8,743 bases of DNA from JBCCGE01 sp039029455 (GTDB lineage Bacteria > Pseudomonadota > Gammaproteobacteria > Arenicellales > Poriferihabitantaceae): NCBI GenBank assembly GCA_039029455.1, contig JBCCGE010000118.1, positions 1 through 8,743 on the forward strand, read 5' to 3'. This document shows, one piece after another, positions 1 to 7,022 of this stretch; positions within the stretch are counted from its first letter, which is position 1, and the number at the start of each line of letters is the position of its first letter. The notes beneath the pieces are model-generated. The model did not search any database. It was not told the origin of the DNA and worked only from the letters and a program-made list of their open reading frames with translations. A program made the translations under genes and the position numbers.

Positions 1-167
1 CCGGATTCAATCCGGATAGGGAAAGGACCATGAAAAAGGACGGTCCGTGTATTGCCACCCGGCATCACGCTTTGCGCCTCCTGATGAAAAGACGCAGACA
101 AGGGCCTGGCGCGAATGAAATTGCGACGCGCCTGTTCCAGCGCTGCATCGATCGGGGTATCGGTCAA
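1..167 (-). CDS. Class III (PLP) aminotransferase, glutamate-1-semialdehyde aminomutase-like, N-terminal fragment
   Basis: Only the first 55 codons are present; the gene continues beyond position 1. The reading frame gives an N-terminal helix (ALEQARRNFIRARP) followed by SVMPGGNTRTVLFHGPFPI at residues 34-51. The PGGNTRT...PFP stretch is the usual start of the PLP-dependent fold-type I, class III aminotransferases related to glutamate-1-semialdehyde 2,1-aminomutase (HemL family). The catalytic lysine and PLP pocket lie outside the window, so the substrate cannot be named; many members are catabolic amine or amino acid transaminases rather than HemL itself. The start is a TTG at 165-167. It is the only plausible start before an in-frame TAG upstream, and it has GGTGGTGA a few bases before it. 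The protease gene ends 133 bp upstream on the same strand, so co-transcription is possible. Family is well supported, exact enzyme unknown. Confidence 0.8.
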   Translation of the reverse strand, partial: MTDTPIDAALEQARRNFIRARPLSASFHQEAQSVMPGGNTRTVLFHGPFPIRIES

Positions 168-300
168 AGCATCACCACCACTGAATTGTGTCTACAAAAC
201 TGAAGGAGGGAACGCTAGTGTACCGGTTCATCGATGACGTCGAGAAGTGCTTTTTGCCGTTCGCATCCAAGCCCCGCAAGATGAGAGCGCACAAACCAGG
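168..300. other. Intergenic gap between protease stop and aminotransferase start
   Basis: This 133-bp gap lies between two minus-strand genes. No GC-rich hairpin followed by a T run is visible downstream of the protease stop, so no intrinsic terminator can be called. The best -10 candidate for the aminotransferase on the minus strand is TACACT (217-222), but only a poor -35 (TTCTCG, 18 bp away) accompanies it. A plus-strand reading frame crosses the gap but is mostly antisense to the protease and is not a gene. Confidence 0.4.
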
Positions 301-3300
301 TCACATACAAATAACGCTGATATCTCCTTCCACAGTTCGGACCGGGAAACACAAACTCTCGATTATTTCTTCTACAAACGATACCGATCTGGACGCTGAA
401 CCGCTGTTACCGGACGTAGTGACAAGATCGGAAGTACTGAGTTCAAACAACGCCTCGACAGAACTGGTGACATTCACAGATATACTGCATTCGGAAGACG
501 GCGCCACAGCACCATTTGTGAGACTGATGACTGCGGCACCCGCCTGCGCAGTCACAGAACCCACGCAGTCTGAAATCACTGCCGGTTCCGGTGCGATTTC
601 AAGACCGGCTGGCAAATTCAGATTGAAACCGGCACTGTTCGCAGAAATCAGACTGTCCGAGTTGTCAATTTCAAACGTCAGCACGACAAGTTCATTCAGA
701 AGCTGAATAACGGGCGATGCTATTAATGCAAAGTCAGGAGCGACGACCGAGACGACGGTTGTCTCACCGTCCGTATCATTGCTGTTGTCCGTATCCGTGC
801 TGGTGGTCTGCACAGCAAACTGGCTGCTGACAGACACTCTTTCATTCTGGCTGAGCTGCGCCGTTAGCGTGAACTGGGACGAGCTGCCGGATGCGATAGC
901 ACCCAGCGTGCAGCTGGTTGCATTTCCCGGAGACTCCGCACATCCGGTGCTTGACACTGATGCAAGTGAAGCGTCCAGCGTGGTATTCACCTGAACGTTC
1001 TGCGCGCTGTTGGGTCCGCCGTTCGACACTGTGACCTGATACGTGACCGTTGCACCTGCGTTCACCGGATCCTCTACGTCAGTGACATCGAGTGAAACAT
1101 CAACACCTGTTCCGGTGCCCTGGACGGAAAAGTTGTAGGGATTTTCATCATCATCATTGTTGGCAATGCTCACCGTAGCGGATCGCAATCCAATTGCAGA
1201 CGGGTTGAACTGAATGGTGAATGATTCCGAACCACTGGCTGGAACGGATGCCGGTGGCTGCTGCGTGACCTGAAAATCACCTGCATTCGTTCCACCTATT
1301 ACCACTCTGGGATTGCCGGACAATGATAACGGAGCCGTACCAAACTGATTATCAATCACAAAGTTATTATTTCGGGTGCCGCTGTCGGCATTCACTGCAC
1401 CAAAGTCTGTCCAGTCCTGTGTTCGCGGCGTGGCATCACCATCAACAATTTCCAGACTGTTTCCCATCACGCGTATTTCAGGTGCCGAACCCTGGCCACT
1501 GATTGCAAACGTGTAGGGGTTTTCATCTCCATCATCGCTGGCGATAGTTACTGTAGCGTTTCTGGATCCCAGCGCCGATGGATCAAACCGAATAACAAAC
1601 GTGGAAGAACCACCGATTGATACCGGCGTGCCGGGTTGACTGGTGACGGTAAAATCCGCCGCATGATCACCCGACAAGGTCACCCTCTGATTTCCGGTCA
1701 GATTCAGTATCAGCGACCCAACGTTTCGAACGGTAAAGGTGCGATTCAATATTCCACCATCAGCCAGCGCGCTTCCGAAGTCCGTGTGATCGGATTCCGT
1801 CGGGGACGTATCACCATCGGATATTTCCACACTGTTTCCCTCCACCTGAATTTCTGAAGCCTGATCGATGGTCAGATCCGCATCATTGATGTCAAAGAAA
1901 ACGCTATCGCTGCACTTGACTTTAAACCGACCGTCCGAGGTATTGATATTTGGAACCACCACTGACTGACTGCCGTCATTGGGTGTTCCGGTGATCACCG
2001 ACACCGGGAATGTAACGCCGCCATCCGATGAGAAGTACACGTCCACAGAACTGCAGTTGATCGGTGACTGATTGGTCGATGCCACATCCCATGTCAGATT
2101 GACAGGGGTCAGAGCAGAGAACGTTTGTGACGTGTTTAGGTTAGTCACCCGAAAACCGTTGGCTGAGGTATTGGTGACCGTCAATACGGTATCACCCGAA
2201 TCGATTCCGCCGTTACCATCCCGTGCTGTTAATCGAAACGTAAGAGTCCGACTCGTTTGCGGAAGAATTTCTCCTCTTAGCAGATTGCCGGTTAACAGCG
2301 AGTTTATATTGGGGATAACCCGGGTGGGAGTATTTGCCGGGGGCAATGCTCGGATGATGGGGTTGTCTCCATTGTCGATGTCGACCGCCGCCGCGCCACC
2401 CCGATCAATCTGTTCCCAGGAATAGGTCAACGCATCACCATCTGCATCCGTGGCCGAACCGGTCAGTTCAAACGGTGTATTCGCGGGCATATTGAAACCC
2501 GCGGGTGTCACAACAACGGGCGCTGCGTTCTCATTCACGTTCGTGCGAACTTCACACAGGTCTCCCCATCCAAAACGAAATTCCTCGTCGATCAGTTCCT
2601 GTGAGCGAGTTGAAAACATGTAATCAGGGTCAGATTGAAGATTATCTGAACCACAGATTCCGGCGTATGACATGATCGTTGAGCCGCTGCCAGGCTCTAC
2701 CGCAAATGTCGCACTTCTCTGGGCCGCGCAGTTTCCAACAACACCATTGAACGTATGCGATGAACCCATCTGATGTCCGAGTTCATGGGCCAGTAATTCG
2801 ATATCGAAACTATCGTTGATAGGTCTCCACGATGTAGAAGCGCCTCGAGCCTTGCGACGGGCAAAGAATGAATTGTTGTCCCCTGGCGCGCACACCACCC
2901 CTACAGACGCAATGCCCGAAGAAAAACCGGGTGAATTCGTTCCCAGTCCGTGACCCACATCAAATTTCTCCCAACCCAGTATGGCCGGATCCAGCAAAAT
3001 GTCGGGCAATTCGCCGATCATCGCGCTCGGATTACCGTCCGTGAGGCCATCGGTCGCTGAGTTGGTAAATATGATGTCATCGTTGTCGTCAATCACTACA
3101 AAACGCGTGGCCAGTTCAACTTCGTACAGAAGATTGACCCGATTAATAGAGGTAATGATCGCAGCCAGAGCATCTTCCGTTGGCGTACCCGACCCCCGGC
3201 TACCTTGAAAGGCTGTGTACTCCGCCGTCGCGGCCACCGCAATACGGTATTGTTTGATATACGTTCCAAACGTCACTTTTTCGACCGACTTCGCTGCGAT

Positions 3301-3942
3301 CGACGCGGCGTCGAAGTTTTTACCTGCCGGGTGCCCTGTGTGTTCATCATTGAGGCATATGCCGCCGCCCTCTTTGCCTCGGGGAAAGTAATCGTGGTCA
3401 TAGTAGGATACGTAGTAGCGCTCATCCCCATCGAGTCGCGGTTCGATATAGATCGCCCCCACATCCGTTAACAACAGTCCGTGAAATCCAAGTGGCGTCA
3501 TGCTCAGGTGACCCCGGATATGGGGATTCTGCACATCCTGGGCTTTGAACGTCGCAATTTCCGGGTACTGAGACGCAATTCCCGCCTCCATCATTTGATA
3601 CCGTGTTACGGCCAACGTGCGCAGACTGCCGTCAGGAAAAGGGACATCGATGAATTCACTCGCCGTGCCAGTCGATTTCGCAGCGCCATCCTGAGGAAAG
3701 AAAACGGGCAAATCTGATCGAAGCTCGGACTCATTCAGACGAGTGAGACTGTACTTTGAGGGCAGCAGGGTGAGTCGGCTGATCACGGACTCCATCCCAC
3801 TCTGCGCGGAAGCCGACTTTTCCTGAGAACTGCCTCCGACAACACCAACCGGTGTCCAGTGAGATGTCTGAGCCATCGCCTCAAGTGAGACGAACATTAC
3901 CAAGGCAAGTACGCGACTACACCGCGCAATCAGATTCAACAT
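301..3942 (-). CDS. Secreted multidomain metzincin (reprolysin/M12B-like) metalloprotease with choice-of-anchor-D and DUF11 domains
   Basis: Predicted exported zinc endopeptidase, about 1,213 residues when started at the ATG at 3942. Residues 1-24 form a signal peptide (basic start, hydrophobic VLALVMFVSL core, cleavage after AMA). A prodomain-like region is followed by the catalytic domain at about 225-460, with the extended metzincin zinc site HELGHQMGSSH (386-396) and a Met-turn in STIMSY (Met424). Then come a cadherin/Ig-like domain with TDADGD (about 471-591), a second beta domain (596-694), two tandem choice-of-anchor-D (ASH-like) domains (697-943), one clear DUF11 domain (945-1066) and another DUF11-like module to about 1186. 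The C-terminus has a short tail with Cys1198 and Cys1212. An ATG 12 bp upstream (3954) is possible, but the 3942 start has GGGGA five bases before it and fits the candidate promoter better. The likely role is extracellular or surface proteolysis; the substrate is unknown. It is divergent from the M81 gene. Confidence 0.9.
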   Translation of the reverse strand: MLNLIARCSRVLALVMFVSLEAMAQTSHWTPVGVVGGSSQEKSASAQSGMESVISRLTLLPSKYSLTRLNESELRSDLPVFFPQDGAAKSTGTASEFIDVPFPDGSLRTLAVTRYQMMEAGIASQYPEIATFKAQDVQNPHIRGHLSMTPLGFHGLLLTDVGAIYIEPRLDGDERYYVSYYDHDYFPRGKEGGGICLNDEHTGHPAGKNFDAASIAAKSVEKVTFGTYIKQYRIAVAATAEYTAFQGSRGSGTPTEDALAAIITSINRVNLLYEVELATRFVVIDDNDDIIFTNSATDGLTDGNPSAMIGELPDILLDPAILGWEKFDVGHGLGTNSPGFSSGIASVGVVCAPGDNNSFFARRKARGASTSWRPINDSFDIELLAHELGHQMGSSHTFNGVVGNCAAQRSATFAVEPGSGSTIMSYAGICGSDNLQSDPDYMFSTRSQELIDEEFRFGWGDLCEVRTNVNENAAPVVVTPAGFNMPANTPFELTGSATDADGDALTYSWEQIDRGGAAAVDIDNGDNPIIRALPPANTPTRVIPNINSLLTGNLLRGEILPQTSRTLTFRLTARDGNGGIDSGDTVLTVTNTSANGFRVTNLNTSQTFSALTPVNLTWDVASTNQSPINCSSVDVYFSSDGGVTFPVSVITGTPNDGSQSVVVPNINTSDGRFKVKCSDSVFFDINDADLTIDQASEIQVEGNSVEISDGDTSPTESDHTDFGSALADGGILNRTFTVRNVGSLILNLTGNQRVTLSGDHAADFTVTSQPGTPVSIGGSSTFVIRFDPSALGSRNATVTIASDDGDENPYTFAISGQGSAPEIRVMGNSLEIVDGDATPRTQDWTDFGAVNADSGTRNNNFVIDNQFGTAPLSLSGNPRVVIGGTNAGDFQVTQQPPASVPASGSESFTIQFNPSAIGLRSATVSIANNDDDENPYNFSVQGTGTGVDVSLDVTDVEDPVNAGATVTYQVTVSNGGPNSAQNVQVNTTLDASLASVSSTGCAESPGNATSCTLGAIASGSSSQFTLTAQLSQNERVSVSSQFAVQTTSTDTDNSNDTDGETTVVSVVAPDFALIASPVIQLLNELVVLTFEIDNSDSLISANSAGFNLNLPAGLEIAPEPAVISDCVGSVTAQAGAAVISLTNGAVAPSSECSISVNVTSSVEALFELSTSDLVTTSGNSGSASRSVSFVEEIIESLCFPVRTVEGDISVICM
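1114..1854 (-). repeat. Two tandem choice-of-anchor-D (ASH-like) domain repeats inside the protease
   Basis: Two consecutive copies of about 122 codons lie at 1489-1854 and 1114-1482. Both begin with an EI-V-GNS-EI-DGD pattern, continue with D-TDFG---AD-G and end with an ATV-IA--D-DENPY-F---G-G pattern. DNA similarity also persists: GTAGGGATTTTCATC near 1135 and GTAGGGGTTTTCATC near 1513 are about 378 bp apart. This is an in-frame domain duplication, not a mobile element. Confidence 0.85.
2755..2787 (-). other. Metzincin zinc-binding motif HELGHQMGSSH
   Basis: The translated motif matches HExxHxxGxxH: three zinc-ligand histidines and the catalytic glutamate. Together with the downstream Met-turn it marks the protease as an apparently intact metzincin, with none of the key residues missing. 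Confidence 0.93.
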
Positions 3943-3965
3943 GTATTTCCCCATTCAGCATAACA

Positions 3966-3994
3966 AGGATAAACAATTCGGCCAGATTGATCAA
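3966..3994 (-). promoter_or_regulatory. Candidate sigma-70 promoter for the protease
   Basis: Reading the minus strand, TTGATC (3989-3994) is separated by 17 bp from TATCCT (3966-3971); each hexamer matches 4 of 6 consensus bases. Transcription would begin near 3959. That leaves almost no leader before the ATG at 3954, but a normal short leader with GGGGA before the ATG at 3942. The call rests on spacing and motif only. Confidence 0.4.
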
Positions 3995-4067
3995 AGCCTC
4001 TTGACATAGTTATGGAACACTGACGTTCGACTTGGGTAAAAAGTTTGAGCCTTAAGGCTGCCCTGCC

Positions 4068-4097
4068 TTTACCCGACCTGCAGACGGATATTATAGT
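4068..4097 (+). promoter_or_regulatory. Candidate sigma-70 promoter for the M81 metallopeptidase
   Basis: TTTACC (4068-4073, 4 of 6 matches) is followed after 18 bp by TATAGT (4092-4097, 5 of 6 matches). Transcription from about 4104 would give a leader of about 22 nt to the ATG at 4126. It would exclude the upstream TTG-initiated extension from the message. No Shine-Dalgarno sequence is visible; the leader just before the ATG is T-rich. Confidence 0.4.
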
Positions 4098-4125
4098 TCC
4101 GCCATTCACGCTGAATTTTTTCAAA

Positions 4126-5601
4126 ATGGCTCGGATTGCTGTCGGTGGCTGGCAACATGAAACCAATACGTTCGCTGCAACCCGGGCGGATTTTCAGGCA
4201 TTCGAGCGAGCGGACGAATGGCCGTCGCTGTCGGTCGGTACTGACCTTTTTACAAACACCGATGGTGTTCACCTGCCAATAACCGGCGCCATCGATGCAC
4301 TCAACACCCGCGGTCACGACCTGGTGCCGCTACTCTGGTGCTCTGCAACACCCTGCTCCTATGTCACAGAAGAGGCGTTCGAGCGTATTAGTGATCATTT
4401 CATGGCGCTTCTTGACCACGCCGGGCCACTGGATGGTTTGTATCTGGATTTGCACGGCGCTATGGTCTGCGAGCACTTTGAGGATGGCGAGGGCGAATTT
4501 CTGCGCCGAGTCAGGGAGCGAGTTGGCTACCAGATTCCGATCGCAGTCAGTCTTGACCTGCACGCCAATGTCACTCCCGAAATGGTGGCTCACGCCGATG
4601 TGATCGACATTTTCCGAACTTATCCACATATTGATATGGGAGAAACCGGCGCCCGGGTAGCCGGCGTACTTCATGAAATGGTCGTCGATGGACTTCGTTT
4701 GAAACCAGCCTTTCGGCAAACTGAGTTTTTGATTGCGCTGAATTCTGGCTGCTCTCTGATTGAACCGTGTCAGAGTCTCTATGCGAACATGCCTAAGCAG
4801 CTCAACTCTGATGTGCGTTCAATTTCATTAGCCTGTGGATTTCATCTCTCTGATATCCATCACGTTGGGCCCGCCCTGGTAGCCTATGCCACTGAGCAAC
4901 GCAAAGCGGACGCGGCCGCCGACGCCCTGTTTCAGCAGATTCACAGCCAGCGCAACGAGTTCGGCCAGACTATATGGCTGCCGGAGGACGGCGTTGCAAA
5001 AGCAGAACGACTGCTGCAGGCGGATGGCGGCACGATCGTTTTGGCCGACACGCAGGACAATCCGGGAGGTGGCGGATCCGGTGACACCACTGGTTTGCTA
5101 CAGTCGTTGATCCAGGCCCGATGCGGTAATTCCGCATTCGGCGTACTCTCTGATGCGGAAACTGTCACTGCGGCTGCACACGCCGGTGTCGGCAGCCGAT
5201 TTACAACAGCGCTGGGCGGAAAGTCGGGATTACCGGGACAAATACCTTATGACTGTGAAGCCACGGTTTTGCAGCTGTCAGACGGTCAGCTGACCGCCAC
5301 AGGCCCGATGTACAAAGGCGCACGCATGACGCTGGGGCCGTGTGCTCTGATCGAGGTTGGCGGCATCAAAGTTGCCGTCAGCACATACCCGGTTCAAACC
5401 GCGGACAAGGCGATCTTTCGTCATTTTGGTATTGAGCCGGGCGACATGGATATTCTTGCATTAAAAAGTTCGGTGCATTTTCGCAACGATTACACCGACA
5501 TCGCCTCACATATTCTGGTCATTGCCGCGCCCGGCGCAGTGCTGGCAGATCCGGCAACGCTCGCCTACCGGAACAAGCGATCCGAAATTGCCCTCAGGTA
5601 G
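4126..5601 (+). CDS. M81 family metallopeptidase (MlrC-like)
   Basis: A 491-residue protein of normal length for the M81/MlrC family (N-terminal DUF1485 region plus MlrC C-terminal domain). Residues 3-16 (RIAVGGWQHETNTF) are the hallmark start with the HETN motif at 11-14. Other conserved stations are DLHGAM (108-113), SLDLHAN (142-148), TYPHIDMGE (165-173) and, opening the C-terminal domain, DTQDNPGGG (298-306). The His/Asp/Glu residues in these motifs are the expected metal and catalytic positions. The family takes its name from MlrC, which hydrolyses linear microcystin products, but most members sit in unrelated bacteria and have unknown peptide or amide substrates. No signal peptide is seen, so it is probably cytoplasmic. 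The frame is open upstream to a TTG at 4045, but family alignment and the promoter candidate favour ATG 4126. It converges on the SDR gene, 47 bp away. Confidence 0.92.
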   Translation: MARIAVGGWQHETNTFAATRADFQAFERADEWPSLSVGTDLFTNTDGVHLPITGAIDALNTRGHDLVPLLWCSATPCSYVTEEAFERISDHFMALLDHAGPLDGLYLDLHGAMVCEHFEDGEGEFLRRVRERVGYQIPIAVSLDLHANVTPEMVAHADVIDIFRTYPHIDMGETGARVAGVLHEMVVDGLRLKPAFRQTEFLIALNSGCSLIEPCQSLYANMPKQLNSDVRSISLACGFHLSDIHHVGPALVAYATEQRKADAAADALFQQIHSQRNEFGQTIWLPEDGVAKAERLLQADGGTIVLADTQDNPGGGGSGDTTGLLQSLIQARCGNSAFGVLSDAETVTAAAHAGVGSRFTTALGGKSGLPGQIPYDCEATVLQLSDGQLTATGPMYKGARMTLGPCALIEVGGIKVAVSTYPVQTADKAIFRHFGIEPGDMDILALKSSVHFRNDYTDIASHILVIAAPGAVLADPATLAYRNKRSEIALR

Positions 5602-5648
5602 CTCTCTTACTGCAGGACCGCAACTCAAAAGCTGTGCGTAAAAAGGGA

Positions 5649-6398
5649 TTAGGATCGCAAATACGATGCCCCGTTAACGTCCACAATGCAGCCTGTCATA
5701 AACGCCGGTGCGTCCATTGCGAGATAGCTGATGGTGTTACCCAGTTCCGCTGGCTGCGCGACGCGTCCTGCCGGGCTCTGACTGCGAATATTCTGCCCTT
5801 CCGGCGACGCCAGAACTTTTGCCGCCATGTCTGTTTCGACAAATCCTGGTGCAACGGTGTAGACATACACGTTGTGCGGCGCAAACGCCTGCGCCATTGA
5901 TTGCCCCATCGCATTCATCCCCGCCTTCGAGGCACCGTACCAGGGCATGTTCGGTTCGCCTCTGAAGGCACCGCGAGATGAGACATTAACAACGCGCCCA
6001 CCGCCGTTATCTTTCATGTGCTGACATGCTAAAAATGTCAGATTGGCGGCGGCCGTTAAGTTGGTTGTGACAATGCGCTGCCAACAATCCTGCCAGGTAT
6101 CAAAATCAATCTCACTGATTTCCTGCCGCTGAGATATCCCCGCATTGTTCACGAGCACTGTCAGCGCTCCCATCTCCCGGACAACAGATTGAATCAGTGT
6201 CTGAGTATTTTCGGGACTGGAAATGTCTGCTTGAAACAGTCGATGGCCATCGCCAGATAGTTGCGACAGGGTCTGTTCGGCGTTGTCTCGATTGCGACCA
6301 TAGTGAACCGCCACATGTGCACCTTTGGCAGCACACTGAATGGCGGCCTCTCGGCCAATTCCGCCGGACGCGCCGGTGATTAAAACTACAGATGACAT
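5649..6398 (-). CDS. Short-chain dehydrogenase/reductase (classical SDR, FabG-like)
   Basis: A 249-residue classical SDR, the usual length. It shows the Rossmann glycine motif TGASGGIG (8-15), the NNAG motif (84-87), Asn113, Ser141, Tyr154 and Lys158 (YGASK) as a complete catalytic tetrad, and PGFVETD (184-190). The residue after the second beta strand is Arg35 (HYGRN), and no acidic residue sits there, which favours NADP(H) over NAD(H). The fold resembles 3-oxoacyl-ACP reductase FabG, but there is no fatty-acid gene nearby, so a stand-alone oxidoreductase of unknown substrate is more likely. The start is the ATG at 6396-6398; GGAG lies 12 bases upstream, a long spacing. The gene is divergent from dps, and the OxyR-like site begins only 24 bp upstream of its start codon. 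Confidence 0.93.
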   Translation of the reverse strand: MSSVVLITGASGGIGREAAIQCAAKGAHVAVHYGRNRDNAEQTLSQLSGDGHRLFQADISSPENTQTLIQSVVREMGALTVLVNNAGISQRQEISEIDFDTWQDCWQRIVTTNLTAAANLTFLACQHMKDNGGGRVVNVSSRGAFRGEPNMPWYGASKAGMNAMGQSMAQAFAPHNVYVYTVAPGFVETDMAAKVLASPEGQNIRSQSPAGRVAQPAELGNTISYLAMDAPAFMTGCIVDVNGASYLRS

Positions 6399-6421
6399 CA
6401 GGTATTCAATCTCCAGTGAAA

Positions 6422-6458
6422 ATAGTAAAAATCTATCGATTCAATAAATTAATAGTAT
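6422..6458 (+). promoter_or_regulatory. Candidate OxyR operator upstream of dps
   Basis: The known OxyR consensus is ATAGntnnnanCTAT, then 7 bp, then the same 15-mer. Positions 6422-6436 read ATAGTAAAAATCTAT (9 of 10 defined bases). After exactly 7 bp, positions 6444-6458 read ATAAATTAATAGTAT (7 of 10). The site abuts the putative -35 of dps (6459-6464), the position expected for an OxyR activator. OxyR control of dps is known in Escherichia coli; the site here is inferred from the motif alone in AT-rich DNA. Confidence 0.5.
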
Positions 6459-6484
6459 TTCTATATTGTATGGAGAATAGCTAT
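6452..6484. repeat. Additional ATAG/CTAT inverted repeats in the SDR-dps intergenic region
   Basis: ATAGtatttCTAT lies at 6452-6464 and ATAGCTAT at 6477-6484. The first overlaps the right half of the OxyR-like site and the second overlaps the putative -10 of dps. They share the half-site words of the operator but have shorter spacers, so they may be regulator contacts or chance in AT-rich sequence. Confidence 0.4.
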
Positions 6485-6487
6485 TAT
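6459..6487 (+). promoter_or_regulatory. Candidate dps promoter
   Basis: TATTAT (6482-6487, 5 of 6 consensus) is preceded at 17 bp by TTCTAT (6459-6464), a poor -35 hexamer. A weak -35 beside an upstream activator site is typical of an activator-dependent promoter. Transcription would start near 6494, giving a leader of about 23 nt that contains GGAG (6506-6509), 7 bases before the dps ATG. TATATT at 6462-6467 is an alternative -10. Confidence 0.45.
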
Positions 6488-6516
6488 CAATTGAACCCTC
6501 ATTCTGGAGCCCAATT

Positions 6517-6990
6517 ATGAGTCAAATTAACATTGGTATCGACACCGCCCATCGGGAAAAGATCGCTGCAGGTCTCGCGCGACTGCTCGCGGATTCCTAC
6601 ACCCTCTATCTTCAGACGCACAATTTCCACTGGAATGTGACCGGACCACGCTTTCGTGATTTACATCTTATGTTTGAGGAGCATTACACCGAACTGGCTA
6701 CTGCAGTTGATGAAATCGCTGAGCGCATTCGAACGCTGGGAGACGTCGCCCCGGGTACCTATTCCGCTTTTGCAAATCTGTCCTCTATCGCCGAAGTTGA
6801 AGGTGTACCGGCGGCTGAAAAAATGATTGACATCCTTACCGCATCCCATGAACAAGTGGTGCGAACCTGCCGCAGTGTTTTGAAAGCCGCGCAGAACGGA
6901 GATGACGAGTCATCGATTGCGCTTATTTCTGACCGCATGAGAATTCATGAAAAAACAGCCTGGATGCTGCGGGCATTGACTGCAAACTGA
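6517..6990 (+). CDS. dps: Dps family ferritin-like DNA-protection protein
   Basis: A 157-residue Dps/miniferritin of normal length. Family members assemble as dodecamers, oxidise Fe(II) with hydrogen peroxide and store the iron, limiting Fenton damage; some also coat DNA. The signature QTHNFHWNVTG occupies residues 33-43. The inter-subunit ferroxidase ligands can be placed by the family spacing as His38, His50, Glu54, Asp65 and Glu69; Glu54 replaces the aspartate found in the E. coli protein, a common variant. The N-terminus is short and has only two basic residues (His12 and Arg13, followed by Lys15), so strong DNA binding through an E. coli-like lysine-rich tail is not evident. The start is ATG 6517, with GGAG 7 bases upstream. 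The upstream OxyR-like site suggests induction by peroxide. It converges on the M14-type gene, with no clear terminator in the 32-bp gap. Confidence 0.95.
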   Translation: MSQINIGIDTAHREKIAAGLARLLADSYTLYLQTHNFHWNVTGPRFRDLHLMFEEHYTELATAVDEIAERIRTLGDVAPGTYSAFANLSSIAEVEGVPAAEKMIDILTASHEQVVRTCRSVLKAAQNGDDESSIALISDRMRIHEKTAWMLRALTAN

Positions 6991-7022
6991 GGCTTTAGAG
7001 TGACAGTTGCCAACGCTCTGCA

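Noticed and set aside
1..15. Perfect palindrome CCGGATTcAATCCGG
   Set aside because: It falls inside conserved aminotransferase codons (IRIES), so coding constraint explains it; no regulator site of this form is known to me at such a position.
188..706. Plus-strand open frame of 172 codons near the left end
   Set aside because: It lies mostly antisense to the 3' end of the protease, shows no recognisable motif, and its translation reads like the complement of DUF11-type coding sequence.
2072..3717. Several plus-strand open frames of 75-117 codons opposite the protease
   Set aside because: All are antisense to clear protease domains, including the catalytic region, and have no family features or independent start signals.
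4001..4006. Perfect TTGACA on the plus strand
   Set aside because: No acceptable -10 hexamer lies 16-18 bp downstream; the TTTACC/TATAGT pair is better placed for the M81 gene.
4045..4125. N-terminal extension of the M81 protein from a TTG
   Set aside because: The added 27 residues precede the canonical family start (MARIAVGGWQHETN), look uncharged and random, and would lie upstream of the likely transcription start.
4330..4719. Minus-strand frame of 129 codons opposite the M81 gene
   Set aside because: It overlaps conserved MlrC motifs on the other strand and has no recognisable content; it is a shadow frame.
6997..7019. Hairpin AGAGTG...CGCTCT between dps and the M14-type gene as a terminator
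   Set aside because: The stem is only 6 bp with one wobble pair, the loop is 11 nt and no T run follows on either strand.
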